DNA of 5,409 bases from Stigonema sp964246695 (lineage in GTDB: Bacteria; Cyanobacteriota; Cyanobacteriia; Cyanobacteriales; Nostocaceae). The translations under genes and the position numbers were made by a program. Under the pieces are notes generated by a model. It saw only the letters and a list, made by a program, of their open reading frames with translations. It ran no database searches and was not told where the DNA came from. The stretch spans positions 1 through 5,409 of the forward strand of contig CAXTSI010000565.1 of NCBI GenBank assembly GCA_964246695.1, given 5' to 3'. Below, piece after piece: positions 1 through 4,744 of this stretch; position 1 is the stretch's first letter, and the number at the start of each line of letters is the position of its first letter.

Positions 1-790
1 GCCCAGGGTTTCCCCGCCCGTGGGGATTTAAGATATCAGATGAATCAGTTTCTGCGTATACAGGCAAACCACTAGCAGCTTCCAATTCATCTAAAAGATT
101 GGCGATCGCACTCCAAGGATCTTCCACGTAACTGTATTGAATCCCAATTGGTACAATCAAAACCTGCTCACCTCGTCCAGCCTTGTGCAAATCTTCCGCA
201 CACCAAAAGCCCAACTGCGCAATCCCTGGCTCTAGGGGGTTGACAATTTCCGACAGACCATTGGTAGATCCTTCTGGCGCAGCAGCCATGGGAAAACGCC
301 CATTGGCAAACAAGTCACGGGCGGAACGCAGCCCTGTCCAGTCTGCTTTACCCCTTTGGATAGATGTACCACCTAAGCGAGATGCGATCCAGCCAATGTG
401 GGAACCAGCCCATAGAGGAATTCCGCGATCGTAGATAAAATGGGCATGAATAGGGTGCTGTAGCGAGACACCCCTGTGCCGTGCTACCTTGGGCAGCATG
501 TGGGAAAGCAAGTAGCCAAGACAAAGTGGATCTTCCAGACTGGGATGGCGAAAGGCGATCAAAAAGCGAATTTTTCCCTCCTGAAACTGGCGATAGAGAT
601 CTACCAAAACCTCTACGTTGTCGGCTTCAATTTGGCTAATTGCTGTTTTCCAGCGAATCCAGACCGGGAGCAACGACTGGGAGGCTCTCAAAAACAAGGG
701 GTTGAGCGCTGGAGGGATAAATTCCAAAGGTGGCTGTGCATGATAGATGACATCCGGCAAAGTAATTTTCTCCTCAAGTTGCACTTGCAC
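1..790 (-). CDS. PlsC-like 1-acylglycerol-3-phosphate acyltransferase, C-terminus cut by window edge
   Basis: Reading the minus strand from GTG at 790 gives an uninterrupted frame of 263 codons that leaves the window at base 1. It has the marks of the PlsC/LPLAT glycerolipid acyltransferase family: a catalytic H-x4-D motif (FRHPSLED, H82 and D87), a conserved block FIYDRGIPLWAG (118-129), LGGTSIQRGK (139-148), and APEGSTN (171-177), which corresponds to the family's EGT substrate-binding block. The inferred role is moving an acyl chain to lysophosphatidate or a related lysolipid at the membrane; the exact substrate cannot be read from sequence. No strong membrane segment is seen in the visible part. 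The start is uncertain. GTG 790 and GTG 784 have no Shine-Dalgarno sequence, whereas TTG at 760 follows GAGGAG by 9 nt and would give a protein beginning MPDVIYHAQPPLEF. An in-frame TAA at 796-794 excludes anything further upstream. It is divergent from proS. Confidence 0.88.
   Translation of the reverse strand, partial: MQVQLEEKITLPDVIYHAQPPLEFIPPALNPLFLRASQSLLPVWIRWKTAISQIEADNVEVLVDLYRQFQEGKIRFLIAFRHPSLEDPLCLGYLLSHMLPKVARHRGVSLQHPIHAHFIYDRGIPLWAGSHIGWIASRLGGTSIQRGKADWTGLRSARDLFANGRFPMAAAPEGSTNGLSEIVNPLEPGIAQLGFWCAEDLHKAGRGEQVLIVPIGIQYSYVEDPWSAIANLLDELEAASGLPVYAETDSSDILNPHGRGNPG
102..109. repeat. HIP1 palindrome GCGATCGC
   Basis: Perfect octamer inside the acyltransferase gene, where it encodes Ala-Ile-Ala on the minus strand. 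HIP1 is the highly iterated palindrome typical of many cyanobacterial genomes. Confidence 0.9.
770..775 (-). promoter_or_regulatory. Possible ribosome binding site for an alternative TTG start of the acyltransferase
   Basis: GAGGAG on the minus strand lies 9 nt before TTG at 760. The longer GTG starts (790, 784) have no such site, so this could set the true start 10 residues inside the longest frame. It could also be chance, since it encodes Glu-Glu in the longer frame. Confidence 0.4.
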
Positions 791-843
791 ATTTTAGACT
801 TTAACTGAATTAGAGATTCACGAATTTGGAAAGGGGACAAACG
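791..843. promoter_or_regulatory. Divergent intergenic region between the acyltransferase gene and proS
   Basis: This 53-bp AT-rich gap must contain, or lie next to, the promoters of both divergent genes. I cannot assign convincing -35/-10 pairs. One promoter may lie inside the opposite gene's 5' end. The right end holds the proS ribosome binding site. Confidence 0.35.
832..836 (+). promoter_or_regulatory. Ribosome binding site of proS
   Basis: AGGGG, 7 nt before ATG 844. It selects this ATG over the in-frame TTG at 826, which lies upstream of the site and would add six residues (MERGQT). Confidence 0.7.
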
Positions 844-2670
844 ATGCGACTGTCACAAATGTTATTCCTTACACTGAGAGATGAGCCAGCAGATGCTGAG
901 ATTCCCAGTCATAAACTACTCATTCGCGCTGGTTACATTCGTCGCATTGGTAGCGGTTTATACGCTTATCTTCCGCTGATGTGGCGGGTACTGCAAAAAG
1001 TCTCTCAAATTGTGCGCGAAGAAATGAACGCTACTGGTGCACAAGAATGTCTCTTACCTCAATTGCAACCTGCTGAATTATGGAAAGAGTCCGGACGCTG
1101 GGATACCTACACTAAAGCCGAGGGAATCATGTTTTCCCTCACAGACCGCCGCGAGCAAGAATTGGCACTGGGACCAACTCACGAGGAAGTGATCACAACG
1201 ATCGCTCGCGATTTGATTCGTTCCTACCGCCAGCTACCCCAGCACCTCTACCAAATTCAAACCAAGTTCCGCGATGAAATCCGTCCCCGCTTTGGTTTGA
1301 TGCGCGGACGGGAATTCATCATGAAAGATGGTTACTCCTTTCATGCAGATGAAGAAAGCCTGAAAAAAACTTATCAGGATATGGACAACGCCTACAGCAA
1401 TATGCTGCGGCGGTGTGGTTTAGCTTTCCGCGCTGTCCAAGCTGATTCTGGTGCAATTGGCGGTTCTGGTTCTCAAGAATTTATGGTGCTGGCGGAAGCT
1501 GGCGAAGATGAAGTCCTCTACACAGAAGATGGACAGTACGCCGCCAACGTGGAAAAGGCAGTTTCTTTACCAATTGACCCTGAACCCTCACCGTTTTCAA
1601 CTTATGAAAAACGGGATACCCCAGGAACAGAGACGATTGAGCAACTTTGTAAGTTCCTGAAATGCTCCCCTACCCAAGTGGTGAAAAATGTCCTCTACCA
1701 GACAGTTTATGACAATAATTTGACAGTACTGGTGTTGGTTAGTATCCGAGGCGATTGCGAAGTTAATGAAGTCAAGTTGCAAAATGAATTGACGAAACTA
1801 GCTTCTCAGTATGGTGCTAAAACCATTATCACCTTAACTGTACCAAGTCCAGAGGCACAGGAAAAATGGGCAGCTAAGCCTTTGCCTTTGGGCTATATTG
1901 CGCCGGATATTGGAGATGAATATATTGCTGCTAATAAGCAGTTGCATCCCAAGTTTTTGCGCTTGGTAGATAAAACAGTTGTTGATTTAAAAAACTTTGT
2001 CACAGGCGCAAATGAATCCGGCTATCACGTAGTTGGAGCCAATTGGTCTGAGCAAGTTAAAGTACCAAATGTGGTAGTAGATATACGTAAATCAAGACCA
2101 GGCGATCGCGCTATTCACAATCCCCAACAAACCTTACAAAGCGCCCGTGGAATAGAGGTAGGACACATTTTTCAATTAGGCACCAAGTATTCCCAAGCGA
2201 TGTCAGCCACCTACACCAACGAACAGGGTGAAGAAAAACCCCTATATATGGGTTGTTATGGTGTGGGTGTGTCTCGCCTTGCGCAAGCTGCTGTAGAGCA
2301 ATCTTACGATCAAGATGGAATTATTTGGCCTGTTGGCATCGCACCCTATCACGCAATTGTCACAATTCCTAACATTAACGATGCTCAACAAGTCGAAATC
2401 GCAGAGAAACTTTACACAGATCTGAATCAAGCGGGAATTGAAACCTTACTCGACGATCGCAATGAACGAGCAGGAGTTAAATTCAAAGATGCGGATTTGA
2501 TTGGGATTCCTGTAAGGATTGTAACTGGGCGAGCGATCGCGAATGGCAAAGTGGAAGTAATTTACCGTAAAGAGCGTAAACCTCAGGAAATTCCTATTAC
2601 TGAAGTTGTATCTACTTTAAAGCAGTGGATTGATACGGCTAATGGGGAATGGGGAATGGGTAATGGGTAA
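844..2670 (+). CDS. proS: Prolyl-tRNA synthetase, bacterial type with editing insertion
   Basis: Class IIa aminoacyl-tRNA synthetase that attaches proline to tRNA-Pro using ATP in the cytoplasm. The 608-residue product starts MRLSQMLFLTLRDEPAD, the usual ProRS opening. Class II motif 1 lies around residues 45-75 (YLPLMWRVLQKV to LLPQL). Motif 2 is FRDEIRPRFGLMRGREF (142-158), and motif 3 is GCYGVGVSR (470-478). Between motifs 2 and 3, about residues 230-400, lies the long INS domain of bacterial ProRS, which hydrolyses mischarged Ala-tRNA-Pro; it includes CSPTQVVKNVLY. The C-terminal anticodon-binding domain covers roughly 500-600 (PYHAIVTIP, LLDDRNERAGVKFKDADLIG). Length is normal for the long bacterial form. 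One oddity is that the last eight or nine residues (NGEWGMGNG) are encoded by the 7-bp repeat array that begins at 2641, so the natural C-terminus has probably been altered by repeat growth. No T-box or other leader is visible. Confidence 0.98.
   Translation: MRLSQMLFLTLRDEPADAEIPSHKLLIRAGYIRRIGSGLYAYLPLMWRVLQKVSQIVREEMNATGAQECLLPQLQPAELWKESGRWDTYTKAEGIMFSLTDRREQELALGPTHEEVITTIARDLIRSYRQLPQHLYQIQTKFRDEIRPRFGLMRGREFIMKDGYSFHADEESLKKTYQDMDNAYSNMLRRCGLAFRAVQADSGAIGGSGSQEFMVLAEAGEDEVLYTEDGQYAANVEKAVSLPIDPEPSPFSTYEKRDTPGTETIEQLCKFLKCSPTQVVKNVLYQTVYDNNLTVLVLVSIRGDCEVNEVKLQNELTKLASQYGAKTIITLTVPSPEAQEKWAAKPLPLGYIAPDIGDEYIAANKQLHPKFLRLVDKTVVDLKNFVTGANESGYHVVGANWSEQVKVPNVVVDIRKSRPGDRAIHNPQQTLQSARGIEVGHIFQLGTKYSQAMSATYTNEQGEEKPLYMGCYGVGVSRLAQAAVEQSYDQDGIIWPVGIAPYHAIVTIPNINDAQQVEIAEKLYTDLNQAGIETLLDDRNERAGVKFKDADLIGIPVRIVTGRAIANGKVEVIYRKERKPQEIPITEVVSTLKQWIDTANGEWGMGNG
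2102..2109. repeat. HIP1 palindrome GCGATCGC
   Basis: Perfect copy in proS, within codons for Gly-Asp-Arg (2101-2109). Confidence 0.9.
2533..2540. repeat. HIP1 palindrome GCGATCGC
   Basis: Perfect copy in proS, encoding the Ala-Ile-Ala of GRAIANG in the anticodon-binding domain. Confidence 0.9.
2641..2668 (+). repeat. Heptad tandem array, unit AATGGGG/T, 4 copies, inside the proS 3' end
   Basis: Four head-to-tail 7-bp units: AATGGGG twice, then AATGGGT twice, followed by AA. This matches the style of the short tandemly repeated repetitive (STRR) heptamers known from heterocyst-forming cyanobacteria. Because 7 is not a multiple of 3, the array is read in shifting phase and yields the NGEWGMGNG tail and the stop codon of ProRS. 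Confidence 0.9.
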
Positions 2671-2709
2671 TCGTAACAATTAGCCATTAGCCATTAGCCA
2701 TTAGCAATT
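2641..2709 (+). terminator. Long imperfect hairpin made of two heptad arrays; candidate 3' processing or termination element of proS
   Basis: The left array (2641-2671) is nearly the reverse complement of the right array (2679-2709), with a 7-nt loop at 2672-2678. The inner 17 positions pair with only two mismatches, both G opposite G and exactly 7 bp apart (2667/2683 and 2660/2690). Pairing continues outward in blocks of about 5 bp. The proS stop codon (2668-2670) sits in the stem near the loop. There is no T-run after the stem, so this is not a textbook intrinsic terminator. A role in transcript end formation or mRNA stability is inferred only from position and structure. Confidence 0.45.
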
Positions 2710-2713
2710 AGCA
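2679..2713 (+). repeat. Heptad tandem array, unit ATTAGCC/A, 5 copies
   Basis: Five direct 7-bp units: ATTAGCC three times (2679-2699), then ATTAGCA twice (2700-2713). It forms the right arm of the hairpin over the proS stop codon. Confidence 0.92.
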
Positions 2714-2721
2714 ACAAACAA

Positions 2722-2859
2722 TTAGATTTAGGTAATTTGGAAGGTGACGGATTACAAGTGCGAATTCTAAAATTAGAAATGAAACCAGCAGAATTAGAGA
2801 TTGCAGCATTTTTAAGAATAGAGCCATCCTCTAGGTTTTTGGAAACTCTCCGCTCGTAA
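2722..2859 (+). other. Short coding-like open stretch of unknown meaning between proS and the GerMN gene
   Basis: One plus-strand frame is open from 2698 to the TAA at 2857-2859 and, after the repeats, reads like ordinary protein: alternating hydrophobic and charged residues, for example LQVRILKLEMKPAELEIAAF, then EPSSRFLETLRS. It has no ATG before 2779 and no clear ribosome binding site; GTG 2758 and TTG 2737 are other possible starts. I do not recognise the peptide. It could be a remnant of a lost gene, a small protein or chance. The rest of 2714-2925 holds no feature I can support beyond a weak -10-like TATTAT at 2895-2900. Confidence 0.2.
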
Positions 2860-2925
2860 GCGTCGTCCTTAGCCAGACTTCGACAAGAGAAAAATATTAT
2901 CTCACCCTTAAGGAAGGTTGTTAGC

Positions 2926-3573
2926 ATGAAAGAACAGCAAGGGTCAAACCGTATTTCTTCAGGTGTTATTGCAGCTGTCTCAGCAGCGGTTGTTGCAGTA
3001 AGTGGCGGTGTGGCTTGGTTGACTTGGAACTCTACCCAGACGAACGTAACACCAGATCAGCAGTCTACATCAATCCAGCCATCAACGGCGTCATCAACAG
3101 CGCCATCAACAAACCCTGATAATCAGCAACGGAATGCTAATGAGCAAACCGCTGAAATATATTTGCTGAAAGACACGGGCAAAAATTTTGAGTTAGTTGC
3201 CCAGCCAGTTTCAGTTCAAGTAGATGGCGACAAACCCAATCAGCTTTTAGAGGCGGCTTTCCAAACTTTGTTAGCTAAACCTACCCAAGGAAATAGTTCC
3301 AGCACTATCCCCAAAGGCACAAAGCTACTGGATCTGAAAGTGGAAAATGATGGCATCCATGTTAATTTATCCGAAGGATTTACCAACGGAGGCGGTAGTA
3401 GCTCAATGACAGGTCGCGTAGGACAAGTTGTCTACACTGCCACCAGCCTAGACCACAGTGCCAAAGTATACATTGAGGTAAACGGGAAACAGTTGGATAC
3501 TTTGGGTGGTGAAGGTTTGGAGTTGGAACAGCCACTCACTCGTGATAGCTTTCAGAAAAACTATCAGCTTTAG
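2926..3573 (+). CDS. Membrane-anchored GerMN-domain protein
   Basis: The 215-residue product has three parts. A short charged N-terminus is followed by one hydrophobic segment at about 11-34 (SGVIAAVSAAVVAVSGGVAW), acting as a signal anchor or uncleaved signal, with no lipobox cysteine. Residues 35-75 are a Ser/Thr/Pro/Gln/Asn-rich linker with little order. From about 76 to 210 there is a GerMN domain, recognised by GTKLLDLKVENDGIHVNLSEGF, then a Gly/Ser-rich turn, GQVVYTATS, and VNGKQLDTLGGEGLELEQPLTR. This domain was named from the spore germination protein GerM and also occurs in bacteria that make no spores. The expected location is the periplasmic face of the membrane; the molecular role is unknown, with a cell-envelope or peptidoglycan role a guess. 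The ATG is supported by AGGAAGG (2911-2917) 8 nt upstream. It lies 255 bp after proS, with the heptad hairpin between them, so it probably has its own promoter. Confidence 0.9.
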   Translation: MKEQQGSNRISSGVIAAVSAAVVAVSGGVAWLTWNSTQTNVTPDQQSTSIQPSTASSTAPSTNPDNQQRNANEQTAEIYLLKDTGKNFELVAQPVSVQVDGDKPNQLLEAAFQTLLAKPTQGNSSSTIPKGTKLLDLKVENDGIHVNLSEGFTNGGGSSSMTGRVGQVVYTATSLDHSAKVYIEVNGKQLDTLGGEGLELEQPLTRDSFQKNYQL

Positions 3574-3580
3574 AAAGCAA

Positions 3581-3641
3581 TCAGCACTCAGCGGTCAGCG
3601 GTCAGCAGTTAACTAGCTGATAGCTGATAGCTGATAGCTGA
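3581..3641. terminator. Heptad-array hairpin between convergent genes; candidate bidirectional transcript end
   Basis: The left arm is four TCAGCNN units (3581-3608; NN is AC, GG, GG, AG). The right arm is four TAGCTGA units (3614-3641). The TCAGC cores at 3602, 3595, 3588 and 3581 can pair with the GCTGA cores at 3616, 3623, 3630 and 3637, with small internal loops every 7 bp. The centre is the perfect palindrome AGTTAACT (3607-3614). It fills nearly the whole 72-bp gap between the stops of the GerMN gene (3573) and the ArsR gene (3646), where a shared terminator would be expected. No strong T-run follows on either strand, so the terminator role is inferred; the repeat structure itself is read directly. 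Confidence 0.55.
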
Positions 3642-3645
3642 CTAC

Positions 3646-3993
3646 TTACGACTTGCCATTCAGAACCCGAAAGTTACGCGCTTGCTGTTCTAGCCTGTTG
3701 GCGAGGCGATCGCACACCCGATTGCACAAATCAAAAATCATTTCATCTTCTACTCGATAGTAGGCGCAAGTGCCTTCGCTGCGGCGGCTGAGAATTCCCG
3801 CTTGCCACATTACCTTAAGGTGCTTTGACACATTTGCCTGAGAAGTTTGAGTTGCCTCTACCAACTCTTGTACACATTTTTCTTCATCCCTCAGTAGATG
3901 CAACAGACGCAGACGCATAGGCTCACTTAACAGGCTGAAGTATTCAGCTATTTGTTGCACAACTTCTGACGGTACAGGCAACGTTTGTTTCAT
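3646..3993 (-). CDS. ArsR/SmtB-family winged-helix transcriptional regulator
   Basis: The 115-residue protein has typical size and order for an ArsR/SmtB repressor: an N-terminal helix and LLSEPMRLRLLHLL (21-34), the EKCVQELVEAT block (38-48), the recognition helix region TSQANVSKHLKVMWQAGIL (50-68), a wing RRSEGTCAYYRV (70-81), and a long C-terminal dimerisation helix. Family members bind operator DNA as dimers and let go when a metal, metalloid or redox signal binds. Cysteines are at 40, 76, 90 and 94. C40 lies where ArsR proteins carry the CVC metal-binding motif, but here it reads CVQ, so the classic arsenic pair is absent. The ligand cannot be named. The gene lies 66 bp downstream of accB in the same direction and is convergent with the GerMN gene. 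The ATG at 3993 has no strong ribosome binding site. Confidence 0.93.
   Translation of the reverse strand: MKQTLPVPSEVVQQIAEYFSLLSEPMRLRLLHLLRDEEKCVQELVEATQTSQANVSKHLKVMWQAGILSRRSEGTCAYYRVEDEMIFDLCNRVCDRLANRLEQQARNFRVLNGKS
3706..3713. repeat. HIP1 palindrome GCGATCGC
   Basis: Perfect copy in the ArsR-type gene. On the minus strand it overlaps the codons for C94, D95 and R96, so the C94 codon lies partly within the palindrome. Confidence 0.9.
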
Positions 3994-4059
3994 CCGGATT
4001 GACCCGCAAGAAAGGAACTAAAGTTTTAACAATGACACATTCGATATATAGATTAATAC
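3994..4059 (-). promoter_or_regulatory. Gap between accB and the ArsR-type gene, possible promoter/operator
   Basis: This AT-rich 66-bp gap contains an imperfect 12-bp palindrome at 4041-4052 of form TC-N-ATATAT-N-GA. ArsR-family operators are AT-rich inverted repeats near the regulator's own start, and a TATATA-like -10 would overlap this one. The palindrome is short and imperfect, so this is a weak suggestion; the gene could equally be read through from accB. Confidence 0.25.
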
Positions 4060-4614
4060 TTAATCAGGGTTTATGCGCATTAAAGGTTGACCATATTCTA
4101 CAGGTTCACCATTTTCTACGAGAATTTCCATGACTTGTCCGGATACTTCGTCGGCTTCGATTTCATTCATCAGCTTCATGGCTTCGATAATACAGACGGT
4201 TTGACCCCTACGGACGCGATCGCCCACTTCCACAAATGGCGGTTCGCCGGGTGCTGGTGAGCGATAAAACGTTCCCACCATTGGGGAAGGTATATCAACC
4301 AGTCTCTGTTCAAGCTTTGGGGGAGTGGTGACTGGCAATGGCGCACTCCCAACCACAGGATTATTTTCCCCGCCACGAGTTGGGGTTTGGGATGCGATCG
4401 GTGGTGTCACTTGGGGTGCAGGGGGTGAAATAGTAGGTGTCGCCGAACCACCTACCATGCCCAACCCCGCTTGTCCTGGCGATATCTGATTGCTGACGTT
4501 TAAAGCTTTACGTACAGTTATCTCAAAGTCCTCACTTTTGAGCGTTACTTCTGCAATGTCTGTTTGTGCAATAGTTACAAGCAGTTGGCGAATTTCATTA
4601 AAGTCCAATGGCAC
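4060..4614 (-). CDS. accB: Biotin carboxyl carrier protein of acetyl-CoA carboxylase
   Basis: AccB carries the biotin that AccC carboxylates and that the AccA-AccD carboxyltransferase uses to make malonyl-CoA, the first committed step of fatty acid synthesis. Starting at GTG 4614, the protein has 184 residues and begins MPLDFNEIRQLL, the usual cyanobacterial start. An N-terminal region (1-40) is followed by a flexible Pro/Gly/Thr-rich linker (about 45-107) and the biotinyl domain (108-184). The biotinylated lysine is K147 in EAMKLMNEI, and PMVGTFYRSPAPGE (111-124) is the typical lead-in. The GTG is chosen because GAGGAA precedes it by 9 nt. The frame extends to TTG 4635, but that start would put the site inside the gene. 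The linker and lead-in contain four Pro-Pro pairs (64-65, 71-72, 98-99, 125-126). It lies 130 bp downstream of efp, same strand; accC is not in this window. Confidence 0.96.
   Translation of the reverse strand: MPLDFNEIRQLLVTIAQTDIAEVTLKSEDFEITVRKALNVSNQISPGQAGLGMVGGSATPTISPPAPQVTPPIASQTPTRGGENNPVVGSAPLPVTTPPKLEQRLVDIPSPMVGTFYRSPAPGEPPFVEVGDRVRRGQTVCIIEAMKLMNEIEADEVSGQVMEILVENGEPVEYGQPLMRINPD
4216..4223. repeat. HIP1 palindrome GCGATCGC
   Basis: Perfect copy in accB, overlapping the codons for Gly-Asp-Arg in VGDRVRRG of the biotinyl domain. Confidence 0.9.
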
Positions 4615-4623
4615 AGCTTTTAT

Positions 4624-4629
4624 TTCCTC
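4624..4629 (-). promoter_or_regulatory. Ribosome binding site of accB
   Basis: GAGGAA on the minus strand, 9 nt before GTG 4614. It decides the start and excludes the longer TTG 4635 frame. Confidence 0.6.
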
Positions 4630-4677
4630 AAGCAATCAGGTAGTAGATAGACTAAGCCGTAAAGAGAATTGACCGAC

Positions 4678-4724
4678 GTACACAGATCTAAACCCCTATT
4701 AGGGAATTGTATCGGGATGTGTAC
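4678..4724 (-). promoter_or_regulatory. Nested inverted repeats in the efp-accB spacer, possible structured leader or operator
   Basis: The outer arms are GTACACA (4678-4684) and TGTGTAC (4718-4724), a perfect 7-bp inverted repeat. Inside them GAT (4685-4687) can pair with ATC (4711-4713), leaving a 4-nt bulge on one side. At the core is CCCTA-T-TAGGG (4694-4704), which could form a 3-bp stem with a 5-nt loop. The element ends 64 nt before the accB start. Transcribed leftward it could fold as an RNA in the accB leader; as DNA the outer arms could be a binding site. No known riboswitch class is recognised. Confidence 0.35.
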
Positions 4725-4744
4725 AAATTCTGATGAGAACAAAT

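Noticed and set aside
183..808. Two plus-strand open frames (183-434 and 476-808)
   Set aside because: They lie antisense to the acyltransferase frame, which carries the H-x4-D and EGS motifs and stays open for all 790 bases; neither plus-strand product resembles a protein family.
826..843. TTG 826 as the proS start
   Set aside because: The ribosome binding site AGGGG lies downstream of it, and ProRS proteins begin at the MRLSQ encoded from 844.
2641..2713. CRISPR-like array
   Set aside because: Units are 7 bp with no spacers, so this is a simple tandem repeat.
2851..2862. CGCT-CGTA-AGCG mini hairpin between proS and the GerMN gene
   Set aside because: A 4-bp stem with no T-run is too small to call a terminator.
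2694..2927. Minus-strand 77-codon frame
   Set aside because: It overlaps the heptad repeats and the GerMN ribosome binding site, has no recognisable domain, and is antisense to the more protein-like frame at 2722-2859.
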